A stretch of DNA of 64,000 nucleotides from NCBI RefSeq assembly GCF_001050115.1, contig NZ_CP012024.1:1654001-1718000 (forward strand), written 5' to 3'. Within the stretch, counting starts at the first letter, position 1; each line of letters begins with the position of its first letter. Below the pieces are notes generated by a model. It did no database searches, was not told where the DNA came from, and saw only the letters and a program-made list of their open reading frames with translations. Positions 44,141-54,252 of this stretch are shown here, one piece after another. The position numbers and the translations under genes were made by a program. This stretch comes from Bacillus smithii. Its GTDB lineage: Bacteria; Bacillota; Bacilli; Bacillales; DSM-4216.

Positions 44141-45706
44141 TTATCGTTTTCGAGAAAGTGCAAGATTAGGATTCCTGTCCTTTCCTAGCTGTTTAAGGCC
44201 ATACGTCTCTTTTTCGGCTTCTTCCTTCCGCGCCAACAATTCTCGTTCTTCTTTCTTTAATTGGGAAATGCGCTGCTCAACTTCTGTCAATTTCTTTTCA
44301 GCCTCTGTCAGCTGTTTTTCACATTCATCCCTCTTAAAGGCAGAGTGTTCAATTTCTTGTGTTAAAACTGGATCATAGTCGGGATATTTCGAAATAGTCA
44401 ACTCTGTCATTTCATCAAATATTTTATTTAACTTCTTCTCCCACTGTGCCTTTTCAGTTAAATAAAAACTTGATTGGAGAAAAGAAGCTACGGACTTGAC
44501 CACTCCTTTTGCACCCGCTTTCTTTTGCTCCAGCTTCTTGTCGATGTTTTCCATTTTTTCTTTGATTCGATAGTATTCAACAGTCGTATCGCCAAAATAA
44601 GGACGATTTTCATCAGCAATTAGTTGGTTTTTTAGTTTTTCTTTTGCGATCGAAAGATAGGTTTCACTTTCTTTTTTCATCGTTAAGATGGTTGAATGCT
44701 CACTCTCCAAATCGTTCCGTTCTTTCTTATACTGTTCCTGCTCACTCCGATTTTTTTCCAATTGTAAAAGCAAAGAAATGTAATTTCTGTATCGTTTGCT
44801 CCAAACATCGGCTGTATTCTGAACATCAGCCAATTGAGAATATGGGGCTTCTAAACCATGCAACATTATTTCCAACAGGACAAAAGGAACCAATTCGTTT
44901 GAAAACAATAAATGCTGATAACGAAACGGAACAAGTTTGGGTCCAAAGAGAAGCGAATATAAAAAGTCCGGACTAAGCAAAAAGAATAGAAGCGGATCCG
45001 TTGTCAATTGGCTAAAAGCCGTGTTGGAAAATGATCGCAGCTCCCGAAATCTTTGCAAAAACTCCCCAAAGTATGAATAGCCGGATACAGAAGTTAAAGC
45101 GTTGACCAACTGAACAATCCCTTCATTCTCTATCCATCGGCGTATCTGTTCTGAATCGAACTGATCGATCATCATGATAGACTTTAACTGCTGCCTTTCG
45201 TTTATGGGCAAAGAATTCAGTGTATCTGCAATCGTTTGATACCATTCGGTTGAGTCTTCATTCAACCTCCTGTGAAAATCTTTTAACAGCTGACTAAATT
45301 GCCAACTCACAATCATCCCAAGCTGGCTTTCCAAGTGATGCTGTTTGGCAAACGCAGAAAAATCCCGGTTCTTCTTGGAAAGGAGTTGGAACGTCTCTTC
45401 AATCACTTGGTCAAATCCTTTTGTAATTTCAAAGACCGTGTGAAATCGTCCACCTTTAATCTTTAACACTTTTAATAACTGCAAAAAAATAGCAAGACGC
45501 AACTCATCCTCGCTTAGAGGAGCGCAATTCTTTGTTTCCGTTTCTATATATTTGAAAAAATGATCTTGATGATCTCTTGATAACCAATCTTTTGTTTTAT
45601 TGGATACAATGTCCCAAATATTCGTTTTGCAAAAAAGAATATAAAGATAACGCAACTCATCGCCTTTTAAAGAGCTGAGCGAACGCGCCAGAAATGATCC
45701 GTCCAT
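44141..45706 (-). CDS. Large coiled-coil protein of unknown function
   Basis: 521 residues, no signal peptide or Cys motifs. The N-terminal about 310 residues look helical and globular (KGDELRYLYILFCKTNIWDI, LRLAIFLQLLKVLKIKGGRF). From about 315 a charged coiled coil follows (KNRSEQEQYKKERNDLESEH), then a short segment with hydrophobic residues (GAKGVVKSVASFLQSSFYL). A final coiled coil (KQLTEAEKKLTEVEQRISQL) ends in basic residues. I do not recognise a family; no Walker motif, HTH or nuclease motif is visible. It stands alone between marR and proA. GGGGGA precedes ATG 45706. Confidence 0.7.
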   Translation of the reverse strand: MDGSFLARSLSSLKGDELRYLYILFCKTNIWDIVSNKTKDWLSRDHQDHFFKYIETETKNCAPLSEDELRLAIFLQLLKVLKIKGGRFHTVFEITKGFDQVIEETFQLLSKKNRDFSAFAKQHHLESQLGMIVSWQFSQLLKDFHRRLNEDSTEWYQTIADTLNSLPINERQQLKSIMMIDQFDSEQIRRWIENEGIVQLVNALTSVSGYSYFGEFLQRFRELRSFSNTAFSQLTTDPLLFFLLSPDFLYSLLFGPKLVPFRYQHLLFSNELVPFVLLEIMLHGLEAPYSQLADVQNTADVWSKRYRNYISLLLQLEKNRSEQEQYKKERNDLESEHSTILTMKKESETYLSIAKEKLKNQLIADENRPYFGDTTVEYYRIKEKMENIDKKLEQKKAGAKGVVKSVASFLQSSFYLTEKAQWEKKLNKIFDEMTELTISKYPDYDPVLTQEIEHSAFKRDECEKQLTEAEKKLTEVEQRISQLKKEERELLARKEEAEKETYGLKQLGKDRNPNLALSRKR

Positions 45707-46153
45707 AGTCTCCCCCTCTTTACTGCGGCTGTTCTTTTTGTAGTTCTATTATAAACGATCTTCCTGATCATGAATAAGGAAATCTCTTTCTCCATTTTCC
45801 ATCCGACTTTGTTACTTGATAATAAATGATTCCACTGTAGCTTATTCTATACGTTTTAAGAGAAGCACGATAAGCTTCATTTCCTCATGCGATTGAAATG
45901 GAAAAATCCTTATGGCTTATTATATATGTTAGATACAGCCATAAGGATTTTACCCCTTTTTTTCCTACTGAACAATAGATATCTTGCATAAAAGATCTTT
46001 AGAATCAGTCGTGTTTACGAAATCTTACCTAAAATGCCTGATTTTTTCATCCTTTTCGTTTCAATTTATACCTATTTATTTTAGATTTCACTGATTCACA
46101 TTCTTTGTCATCTCTTAACGGAAACGTATGTTGTTGGCCATCATGCTCGCACA
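45707..46153. other. Gene-free stretch with a perfect 15-bp inverted repeat
   Basis: AAAATCCTTATGGCT (45903-45917) is exactly complementary to AGCCATAAGGATTTT (45937-45951) around a 19-base loop, followed by T-rich sequence on both strands. It may terminate proBA transcription about 200 bases beyond proA. No ORF is supported. Confidence 0.55.
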
Positions 46154-47401
46154 TTAGTTTCTAATTTGGCCGTTTCCATAAATCAAGTATTTCGTTGTCG
46201 TTAAAGCCTTTAGTCCCATTGGTCCCCTTGCGTGCAATTTTTGCGTGCTGATGCCAATTTCAGCACCAAACCCGAATTCAAATCCATCTGTAAATCGAGT
46301 GGAAGCATTGTGATAAAGAGCTGCTGCATCCACTTCATTGAAAAATTTCGCTACATTTTGATCGTCAGCTGTAATGATGGCTTCTGAATGTTTCGTTCCA
46401 TATTGGTTAATGTGTTCAATGGCTTCCTCTACCGAAGAAACGATTTTGACAGCTATAATTTTATCCAAATACTCGGTCGACCAATCTTCCTCAGTTGCAG
46501 GCTTCAGTCCGACGGCCAGTTGTTGGGCTTTTTGATCTCCTCGTACTTCGACTTCATGATCTTGAAGACGTTTGGCAAGTTCCGCAAAATACTTTGCAGC
46601 CCAGTTTTCATGGACGAGAACCTTCTCCGCCGCATTGCAGACGGAAGGTCGTTGAGTTTTGGCGTTAATGACGATATCAATGGCCATTTCTTTATCAGCT
46701 GATTCATCAATGTAAATGTGGCAATTTCCGACACCTGTTTCTAGCACTGGAACAGAAGCTTGTTCCACGACGGATTGGATCAAATTTTTTCCGCCGCGAG
46801 GAATCAACACATCTAAATATTCCGTGAGTGTAAATAATTGCTGAGCGGTTTCTCTTGAAGTATCTTCCAACAATTGAACAGCATCCGCAGGAATTTCCGT
46901 TCCTTCAAGGGCTCGTCTAATGCAATCACTAATCGCTATGTTGGAATGTTGAGCAGATGAACTGCCTCGCAGTATCACCGCATTTCCTGTCTTTAAGCAT
47001 AGTGTGGCCGCATCCACGGTCACATTTGGACGTGCCTCATAAATCATCCCCACCACACCAAGTGGAACTCTCACTGTTTTGATTTGCAGTCCATTGGGCC
47101 GTTCCCAACTGTCCAAAATTTCCCCTACAGGATCTTTTAAATCAATGAGTTGACGGATGCCGTCCGCCATATCTTGAATCCTTTTCTCATTGAGAGTCAA
47201 GCGATCAATCAATGCCTCTGTCATTCCTTTGGCACGAGCGTTCTCAACGTCTTTTTTATTTTCCACAAGAATAAAGGATATTTCTTCTATTAGTTGTTTC
47301 GAAATAGCAGCTAACGCTTCATTTTTTTGTTTTGTTGTTTTACTGGCTAGCTCAGCAGAAGCTTGCTTGGCCTTTTTCGCTTTTTCCAGCAACTCCGTCA
47401 T
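46154..47401 (-). CDS. proA: Glutamate-5-semialdehyde dehydrogenase (gamma-glutamyl phosphate reductase)
   Basis: 415 residues from ATG 47401 (GAGGAG upstream). Aldehyde-dehydrogenase fold with the ProA hallmarks [30 protein letters not shown] and the catalytic Cys in [10 protein letters not shown]. It reduces gamma-glutamyl phosphate to glutamate semialdehyde with NADPH, second step of proline synthesis. It starts 40 bases after proB. Confidence 0.96.
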   Translation of the reverse strand: MTELLEKAKKAKQASAELASKTTKQKNEALAAISKQLIEEISFILVENKKDVENARAKGMTEALIDRLTLNEKRIQDMADGIRQLIDLKDPVGEILDSWERPNGLQIKTVRVPLGVVGMIYEARPNVTVDAATLCLKTGNAVILRGSSSAQHSNIAISDCIRRALEGTEIPADAVQLLEDTSRETAQQLFTLTEYLDVLIPRGGKNLIQSVVEQASVPVLETGVGNCHIYIDESADKEMAIDIVINAKTQRPSVCNAAEKVLVHENWAAKYFAELAKRLQDHEVEVRGDQKAQQLAVGLKPATEEDWSTEYLDKIIAVKIVSSVEEAIEHINQYGTKHSEAIITADDQNVAKFFNEVDAAALYHNASTRFTDGFEFGFGAEIGISTQKLHARGPMGLKALTTTKYLIYGNGQIRN

Positions 47402-47440
47402 CGTTTCGTTCTCCTCCTCGCCCTTTTTTACCACACTTTT

Positions 47441-48565
47441 TCAACGTGATCGATTCGAATGAGCCAGAGACACCCAATTATCGCGGTGAATGACCTCACA
47501 ATGATCGCGGTTATACTTTTGTTTGATTTCGTCGCTATGTTTTCCTTTTATTTCTTGCAATTCTGAGGAATCATAGTTCACTTGTCCTTTTCCAAGCACT
47601 TCACCGCGAGGGTTCACCACTTCAATCACATCGCCCGCGCGAAAGCTTCCGTTCACTGCCGTCACTCCGGCAGGCAATAGACTTTTCCCTTGATCCAAAA
47701 GAGCTTCAGCCGCTCCATGATCAATTTCGACTTGCCCTTTTACCAAAGAATGAATGGCAATCCATTGCTTATTTGCCGTCATTCCTTTTCGGGGAGTATA
47801 GCCGATATACGTCCCGTCTCCCTTGCCTTCTAATATATCCACTAGTTTGTTTTCTCCTGTTCCTGTACCGATAAATAAACTGACTCCGAGAGAAAGAGCT
47901 GTCTTCGCCGCATCGATTTTCGACTTCATTCCCCCGGTACCAAACTTAGATCCGGAAGAATCAGCTAAATCAAGAATCTCATCGGTAATGGCTGGCAAGT
48001 AGTAATATTTTTTGGCTGTTGGATCTTCGCGCGGATTTTTATCATATAATCCGTTAATGTCCGTCAAGATAATGAGAAAATCAGCATGTATCAAACCGCT
48101 GACTAGAGCAGACAACATATCATTGTCCCCAAAAGTCAACTCTTCAATGGAAACCGAATCATTTTCATTGATAATTGGCAAAACCGAGCGGTCGAGTAGT
48201 TCCGTCAATGTTTCATAAGCATTGCTGTACTGCTGTTTTCTGGAAAAATCACTTCTCGTTAACAGCATCTGGGCGGCCACCATGTGATATTTTTTGAATT
48301 CCTCTGTATAAGCCTGCATAAGCAGTCCTTGCCCGACAGCCGCCGCTGCTTGTTTTCCTTTTATTGAAACCGGCCGGGTGGGATAGTTCAACGCAGTAAA
48401 ACCGGCTGCAACCGCACCGGACGAAATCAGCACCACTTCATGGCCTTGTTGTTTTAATTTTGCTAATGCCCTAACATGGTCCGCCAGTTTTTCCCGGCAA
48501 ATACCGCCCATAGCGTTCGTTAATGAACTGCTTCCGATTTTCACCACAATCCGTTTTTTTCGCAC
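47441..48565 (-). CDS. proB: Glutamate 5-kinase
   Basis: 374 residues from GTG 48565, which has GGAGGGAG at good spacing. The amino acid kinase domain has [10 protein letters not shown] at the start, [13 protein letters not shown], and [16 protein letters not shown]-terminal PUA domain follows (about 280-365, [18 protein letters not shown]). It phosphorylates glutamate and commits it to proline. Transcription is governed by a T-box leader, so the operon answers to uncharged tRNA-Pro. Confidence 0.95.
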   Translation of the reverse strand: MRKKRIVVKIGSSSLTNAMGGICREKLADHVRALAKLKQQGHEVVLISSGAVAAGFTALNYPTRPVSIKGKQAAAAVGQGLLMQAYTEEFKKYHMVAAQMLLTRSDFSRKQQYSNAYETLTELLDRSVLPIINENDSVSIEELTFGDNDMLSALVSGLIHADFLIILTDINGLYDKNPREDPTAKKYYYLPAITDEILDLADSSGSKFGTGGMKSKIDAAKTALSLGVSLFIGTGTGENKLVDILEGKGDGTYIGYTPRKGMTANKQWIAIHSLVKGQVEIDHGAAEALLDQGKSLLPAGVTAVNGSFRAGDVIEVVNPRGEVLGKGQVNYDSSELQEIKGKHSDEIKQKYNRDHCEVIHRDNWVSLAHSNRSR

Positions 48566-48597
48566 GAGTTCTCCCTCCAATCCGCAAAAATCAAAAA

Positions 48598-48836
48598 GCC
48601 ATTCTGTCCTTTAAAAGGACGGAATGGCTCGATTCCGCGGTACCACCTTTATTGGCAGGATCAAAATGATCAATGCCCGCTTTGAAACCTGTAACGAAGG
48701 TTAACGCTTGGTTTTATAACAAGAGCTCCCGGGTAGGTTCAACAGCCTCTAAGACGAGGAATCTTCCAGCCTGCGGATTCCACTCTCTATCGCCTGAGCA
48801 TCTGTTTACTAGTCCCTTTCATCGCCGTTGACATTT
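48598..48836 (-). promoter_or_regulatory. T-box riboswitch (proline type) upstream of proBA
   Basis: On the minus strand the T-box AAAGGTGGTACCGCGG is followed by a complete terminator: GCCATTCCGTCC, loop, GGACAGAATGGC, T run (48598-48629). Upstream stem I contains GAACCTACCCGGGAGC, in which CCT (Pro) sits at the usual specifier position. Unlike the thrS leader in this window, this T-box is intact. Confidence 0.92.
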
Positions 48837-48847
48837 GTTTTTTTAAA

Positions 48848-48877
48848 ATTATGCACCACATTTAAACGGGCTGTCAA
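48848..48877 (-). promoter_or_regulatory. Promoter of the proBA leader
   Basis: On the minus strand TTGACA (complement of 48872-48877), an 18-base spacer and CATAAT (complement of 48848-48853). 48880-49085 shows nothing else of note. Confidence 0.7.
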
Positions 48878-49085
48878 GAAGATCTTTTCTAATCATAATG
48901 AGGGCGCTAAAACCGATGATGATCAATGCAATTTTCCATAAAGTTTCTGTAAATCCTTAAAAAGTGAGGCAATCTTAGCAATTCTCCGTCTTTAATTCGG
49001 TTTTAACCAAGTTTACTACTTTATACGGATATGGCGGATCCGCATCCGGACTCACTCATTGCCATAAACTTGTCCTTTTCGTAAA

Positions 49086-49106
49086 ACCGTTCATTCTCAG
49101 AACGGT
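49086..49106 (-). terminator. Terminator of ald
   Basis: ACCGTTC (49086-49092) pairs with GAACGGT (49100-49106). On the minus strand it runs into TTTT. Located three bases after the ald stop. Confidence 0.8.
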
Positions 49107-49109
49107 AGA

Positions 49110-50222
49110 TTAAAGCAAGTCATCTACAGAAACATATTTATAATTTAAATCGCGCGCTACGGACGCATAAGTCACTTGCCCTTTAAATGTATTCACTCCA
49201 GCCTTTAAAGCGGGATTGTCCAAAATTGCTTGTTTAAAACCTTTATTGGCCAATTGCAATGCGTAAGGGATCGTAACGTTCGTTAAGGCGATTGTCGAAG
49301 TTCGGGGAACAGCACCCGGCATATTGGCAACAGCGTAATGAACAACTCCAAATTTTTCATAAGTTGGATTGTCATGTGTCGTGACTCGATCCACTGTTTC
49401 AAAAATTCCACCTTGATCGACGGCGACATCGACCACTACCGCTCCGTTGGACATTTCCTTGACCATTTCTTCTGTGACAAGTTTTGGTGCTTTGGCTCCC
49501 GGAATAAGTACCGCTCCTATCACTAAATCAGATTCTTTTACAGATTCCGCAATATTATAAGAATTCGACATTAACGTTTGAATATTGCCGCCAAACATCA
49601 CTTCCAATTCCCGTAAACGATCCGGATTCAAATCAATCACGGTTACATCCGCACCGAGACCTATCGCAATTTTTGCAGCATTCGATCCTACCATACCCCC
49701 GCCAATAATCGTGACTTTGCTTTTCTTGACTCCCGGAACTCCCCCAAGCAGCACTCCTTTTCCACCATATTGTTTTTCAAGAAACTGTGCTCCGATCTGC
49801 GCTGCCATCCGTCCAGCCACTTCGCTCATAGGAGAAAGAAGCGGCAAAGTCTTATTGACAGAGACCGTTTCATACGCAATTCCCGTTACGCCGCTTTTCA
49901 CCAGTTCTTTTGTCAGTTTTGGTTCCGCAGCTAAATGAAGATATGTAAAAAGAAGCAAATCTTTTCGAAAATACTGATATTCACTTTCAACAGGTTCTTT
50001 GACTTTGAGAATGAGTTCGGAATTTTCCCAAACTTCGGATGCGTTTTTCTCGATATTTGCCCCTACATTTTTATATTCTTCATCAGTAAAGCCGCTTCCA
50101 AAACCGGCGTTTGTTTCAACCAACACTTTGTGGCCGGCTTTTACCAGTTGAAGAACACCCGCAGGAGTAATCGCCACTCGATTTTCATTGTTTTTGACTT
50201 CTTTTGGTACACCTATGATCAT
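49110..50222 (-). CDS. ald: Alanine dehydrogenase
   Basis: 370 residues from the second of two adjacent ATG codons at 50225/50222, preceded by [25 protein letters not shown] is the family start. Active-site LKVKEP and LHLAAEP segments and the NAD-binding [17 protein letters not shown] are intact. It interconverts L-alanine and pyruvate plus ammonia with NAD. In Bacillus it supports growth on alanine and sporulation. The upstream region has a hairpin (GCAGGC 50365-50370 with GCCTGC 50399-50404). Confidence 0.95.
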   Translation of the reverse strand: MIIGVPKEVKNNENRVAITPAGVLQLVKAGHKVLVETNAGFGSGFTDEEYKNVGANIEKNASEVWENSELILKVKEPVESEYQYFRKDLLLFTYLHLAAEPKLTKELVKSGVTGIAYETVSVNKTLPLLSPMSEVAGRMAAQIGAQFLEKQYGGKGVLLGGVPGVKKSKVTIIGGGMVGSNAAKIAIGLGADVTVIDLNPDRLRELEVMFGGNIQTLMSNSYNIAESVKESDLVIGAVLIPGAKAPKLVTEEMVKEMSNGAVVVDVAVDQGGIFETVDRVTTHDNPTYEKFGVVHYAVANMPGAVPRTSTIALTNVTIPYALQLANKGFKQAILDNPALKAGVNTFKGQVTYASVARDLNYKYVSVDDLL

Positions 50223-50546
50223 CATTACATCTCCCATCCGTTATTTTGTCATAATTCACGCTGTAGATGTGAACGATTGAAACGAAGGAAAAATGAACCT
50301 GAAAATACTTTTTCTGTAATTCAATAGTATCAATTGTAGAAAAAAGGTGCAAGCCAAGAAAAAAGCAGGCATTTCTGATAGGTACTTACTCAGAATCAGC
50401 CTGCGATACAAGATGGGATATTTATTCTCTATGCGTGGCATCCATTTACATGGGGATCTTCTAACGAAATGAACAAACAATGGGATAGATTTGAAAAGAC
50501 AGGAAAATATCGCAGAACATGGGAAAAGGGATCTAGCAAACTGAAT

Positions 50547-50726
50547 TTAATACTTTCTGGTGGAGCAGTTTGGACAAACATAAATATCTTCCGCATCCAA
50601 AACATCGCCGCGTTTCGTTTGTTCCAAGATTACAATTTGCTGACGAAGGTCTGCCCGTAAACCTTCCCAACCACAATCGCACTTAATGACGTTAAAAGAT
50701 CCAAACTTATAAACACCATACTTCAA
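50547..50726 (-). CDS. Small zinc-ribbon protein
   Basis: 59 residues from TTG 50726, chosen because AAAGGGG lies 8-9 bases upstream. Two Cys pairs are spaced for one zinc site: CDCGW near residue 19 and CPNC near the C-terminus. The middle is a helical segment (LRADLRQQIVILEQT). It is a single free-standing zinc ribbon; function unknown, possibly nucleic acid or protein binding. Confidence 0.65.
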   Translation of the reverse strand: MKYGVYKFGSFNVIKCDCGWEGLRADLRQQIVILEQTKRGDVLDAEDIYVCPNCSTRKY

Positions 50727-50986
50727 TAAAACCACCCCTTTTAAATTTTTTGAAAAATTACTACAATTGTATTTTACTATATTTTCAGTAAATTGCCCAT
50801 AACAAAATTGTGAATTCTCACCATTTACCTATAAAAAAACAGAAATTGCTGCCCATTTCCCCATTAAATGCGCCTTTTTCCACATTCATTTTTTGACCCC
50901 GCGAATACGATGATGAAAAGGCAGGTTGACGATCGCGATTCGTTCAAACGATAGTCTGCTTGTTTCAGAGCCGATATGCCTTTTTC

Positions 50987-51574
50987 CTACATTTTGTTTA
51001 ACGTCTTTATATCCTTCACAATTTCATCAAAAGGAACGTCTTGATTTCCGCTATAACTTTTTACCACAGTCCCTTTCTTATCCACAAGATAAAAGCTAGT
51101 CCCATGCATGATTTGATCACTATTCGGTTGAGGAACAGCAATGGTTTTAAACGACTTTTCCGCTAATTTTTGAATTTCTTTTTGGTTATAACCTGTCAAA
51201 AGCTGCCAATGAGATTCATCCGCATCAAACTTATGAATATATTCTTTTAATTTTTGAGGAGTATCTTTTGTAGGATCCACACTGAAAGAGACAATCAAAT
51301 AATCTTGAACACCTGCTTTTTTTAATTTTTTTTGCAGCTGCGTCAAATTATAGGTCATAGGAGGACAGACCGTTTTGCAGTTCGTAAAAATAAAATCTGC
51401 TATCCATACTTTCCCTTTTAAATCTTTTAAATTTACTTTTTGATTATTTTGGTTCACATAAGAAAAATTTTGTACCTTGTCATTCATGTTTCCTCTAAAA
51501 TCATCATTGCTGCAGCCAGTCATAGTAAAGAAAAGAATGAAAAAAATAACGGCAAACTGTTTTTTGGTGTACAA
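50987..51574 (-). CDS. Sco1/SenC-family copper chaperone lipoprotein (YpmQ-like)
   Basis: 195 residues if translation starts at TTG 51574 behind GAGGAGG. Lipoprotein signal with lipobox MTGC. The thioredoxin-like domain has the copper/redox CxxxC (NCKTVCPPM) and the distal His in MHGTSFYLVD, all three Cu ligands of Sco. It delivers copper to the CuA site of cytochrome c oxidase outside the membrane. No oxidase genes are adjacent. Confidence 0.88.
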   Translation of the reverse strand: MYTKKQFAVIFFILFFTMTGCSNDDFRGNMNDKVQNFSYVNQNNQKVNLKDLKGKVWIADFIFTNCKTVCPPMTYNLTQLQKKLKKAGVQDYLIVSFSVDPTKDTPQKLKEYIHKFDADESHWQLLTGYNQKEIQKLAEKSFKTIAVPQPNSDQIMHGTSFYLVDKKGTVVKSYSGNQDVPFDEIVKDIKTLNKM

Positions 51575-51873
51575 ATTGTATCCTCCTCTTTTAACACCAT
51601 TTCGATATTTTATCCAAAAAATTCTGATAATGAAGCGCTTATTTTTCAATCTGTTTTTAGGCAAACATCTGCAGAAGCAATTTTCAATATCATGGATCTT
51701 TTCAATGCTGCTGGTTCTCTAAAACGATGATGCCTTTATGTGGAATGAATGAACCGGAAGGATCATTTTTTCGTGTTGTGTGGAGATAAAGTTCCGCGAA
51801 GCAGATCTTTCCATTGGATTTAAGTTATGTTTCTTACTTAATGTAACAGATGGGGGATCTAAAGGAATCCCCA

Positions 51874-53964
51874 TCAGCTAATTTCCAGTTGTTTTTCTTT
51901 CTTTGTTTCCATTAAGATGCTTAAACTTATGAGGGTAATGATGATGGTAGCTCCCATGTCGGACATGATGGCGATCCACAGTGTCAGCCAGCCGGGAATC
52001 GTAAGCAGCAGTGCCACCAATTTTAAGCCGAGCGCCAATCCAATATTCAATTGAATGGTTCGATTGACTCTTTTGGAAATCGCAATCGCAGACGGCAACT
52101 TTCCGAGATGATCTTGCATTAAGACGACGTCTGCCGTTTCAATGGCGCTATCAGATCCCTTTCCCATCGCTATACCTAGATCTGCTGCTGCCAGAGCAGG
52201 AGCATCATTGATTCCGTCTCCAATCATAGCTGTTTTTTCATGTTTAGATAGTTCTTGGATCACGGCTAGTTTCTCGTCCGGCAAAAGCCCGGCGTAAACT
52301 TCTTGAATTCCAGTTTGTTTTGCGACTTTTTCTGCAGTTCCTTTATGGTCCCCTGTTAACATCACAACATGTTTGATGCCGGTTTGGTGCAGTTTGGAAA
52401 CAAGAGTGTGACTTTCCGGACGAATTTGGTCGGTAACACCCATCATCCCAAATACTTTGGATTCATCAGAGACCATGACGATGGTATAACCATGTTTTTT
52501 CAAATCCGCAAGATCTTTTTGGATAGTTTCCGATAGCTGAAGGTGACCGGCGCTTTTTTCATTGCCGACAAAATAAGATTTTCCTGTTATGACCGCTTTC
52601 ACGCCTTTTCCAGGCAGCGTAATGACTTGTTCAGGCTGTGCCTTTTGAGTTGTTTGTTTGCACGCCGCTTCGTAAACAGCTTTAGCTAAAGGGTGTCCAG
52701 ATAATGATTCTACGGATGCCGCAATGAAGTAAAATTGGTCATCATATACTATTGTTTTTTCGACAACCGGTTTTCCTGCTGTCAATGTCCCCGTTTTATC
52801 CAATGCAATCGTTTTGATTTTACCTAGTTGTTCTAGAAACACGCCGCCTTTCATTAAAATTCCGTTTCGAGCATTTCTCGTAATCCCTGAGATTAATGCG
52901 ATTGGAGAAGCCAACAAAAGAGCACATGGGCATCCTACAATTAAGACGGCTAATCCTTGATATAGCGAGAATTTCCATTCCCAATTCAAAAAGAGGGGAG
53001 GAAAAAGGATCACGAACAAAGAAATGAGCAAAATCAGCGGAGTATAATATTGAGCAAAACGATCCATAAATGTTTCAATCGGCGTTTTCTTAGACTGAGC
53101 CTCTTCTACTAAACGGAGGATTTTCGCTATAGAGGAATCGTTATATAACTTAGTCACTTTTACTTTTAATACGCCCTCGTTGTTGATGCTTCCTCCAAAT
53201 ACTGGGTCGTTTGTTGATTTTTCAATTGGCAGAGACTCTCCTGTAAGAGCAGCTTCATTCACCGAGCTTTTTCCTTCAATGACCACTCCATCGGAAGGAA
53301 TCTTTTCTCCCGATTTCACCAAAACGATATCTCCAATCTTCAGTTGATCGATCGGGATCACCCGTTCTTCTCCGTTCACCAACAATACGGCTTCTTTTGG
53401 AGCGGCACGCAGCAGCGATTCCATGGAGCGGCGTGCCTTTTCCATTCCCAGCCCTTCCAAATATTCATTTAATCCGAATAAAATGGCGACAAATGCAGCT
53501 TCTTTCCACTGACCAATACAAAAGGCACCGATCAAGGCAATGGTCATGAGAGTATTCATGTTAAATTTGAAATGGAATAAATTTTTCATCCCTTTTATAA
53601 ACGTCTCATGTCCACTAACGGCAGCTGCGGCTAAATAAAACAGTACAGGCATGTAGCTGGGAGATTTGTTTTCTGCTAACAACGCCAAAACATACAGGAC
53701 AGTTGAAATAAAAAGGAGAAGCTTCCAATTAGAATCGCTGTCCTGATGATCATGTTCTTTTTCTTTATCATTTTGAACGATGGAAGCCCCATCTGAGGCC
53801 AAAATTTTTTCCACTTTGGATATATCGATTTGGTCCGATATCTGTAGTTTTCCAGTAAGATATAAAATTTTTGCATCTTCCCCATGGGGGAGTTTTTGAA
53901 TTTCTTCTTCCAATTCTTGTGCACAGTTGGCGCAAGAAAGGCCCTTTATTCGGTACTCCGCCAT
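51874..53964 (-). CDS. cadA: CadA-type heavy-metal-transporting P1B ATPase
   Basis: 696 residues from ATG 53964 (GGGGG upstream). An N-terminal HMA domain has CxxC (LSCANC, Cys11/Cys14). A His/Asp-rich linker (DKEKEHDHQDSDSN) and eight expected membrane segments follow. The metal-selective CPC motif (VGCPCALLLASPIAL), the phosphorylated Asp in DKTGTLT, the HP motif (SGHPLAKAVYEA) and MIGDGINDAPAL are all present. CPC with the following SPxALxxG context points to Zn2+/Cd2+/Co2+ export. No ArsR/CadC or MerR regulator is adjacent. A hairpin overlaps the stop codon (51849-51875). Confidence 0.92.
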   Translation of the reverse strand: MAEYRIKGLSCANCAQELEEEIQKLPHGEDAKILYLTGKLQISDQIDISKVEKILASDGASIVQNDKEKEHDHQDSDSNWKLLLFISTVLYVLALLAENKSPSYMPVLFYLAAAAVSGHETFIKGMKNLFHFKFNMNTLMTIALIGAFCIGQWKEAAFVAILFGLNEYLEGLGMEKARRSMESLLRAAPKEAVLLVNGEERVIPIDQLKIGDIVLVKSGEKIPSDGVVIEGKSSVNEAALTGESLPIEKSTNDPVFGGSINNEGVLKVKVTKLYNDSSIAKILRLVEEAQSKKTPIETFMDRFAQYYTPLILLISLFVILFPPLFLNWEWKFSLYQGLAVLIVGCPCALLLASPIALISGITRNARNGILMKGGVFLEQLGKIKTIALDKTGTLTAGKPVVEKTIVYDDQFYFIAASVESLSGHPLAKAVYEAACKQTTQKAQPEQVITLPGKGVKAVITGKSYFVGNEKSAGHLQLSETIQKDLADLKKHGYTIVMVSDESKVFGMMGVTDQIRPESHTLVSKLHQTGIKHVVMLTGDHKGTAEKVAKQTGIQEVYAGLLPDEKLAVIQELSKHEKTAMIGDGINDAPALAAADLGIAMGKGSDSAIETADVVLMQDHLGKLPSAIAISKRVNRTIQLNIGLALGLKLVALLLTIPGWLTLWIAIMSDMGATIIITLISLSILMETKKEKQLEIS

Positions 53965-54252
53965 TATGCGGCACCCCCATCTATTCGTTCCAAATTTTTC
54001 TTTTATTTTAGCATACCATGATATGCTCATATAGAATGATATGCTTCTATCTTAAAATCATTTTTTAAACTTTCTCCTGATCAAAATGGGTTGAATGCAT
54101 ACTAATCGAAACGTAACACAGCGAATCAAACTCGGTTATTTTGAATGGATGAACGGTGTTGATCCATTCATTCTAAACAGGAATGATCGTTCTATCAATG
54201 GAGCCTTACTGAAAAGAACTTCAATTCAACAGCAAGGCTCTTTTTGGAGATT

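Noticed and set aside
54201..54245. GAGCCTT/AAGGCTC hairpin after sbcC
   Set aside because: The T run is on the plus strand, where no gene needs terminating; on the minus strand there is no T run, so it is not listed as the sbcC terminator.
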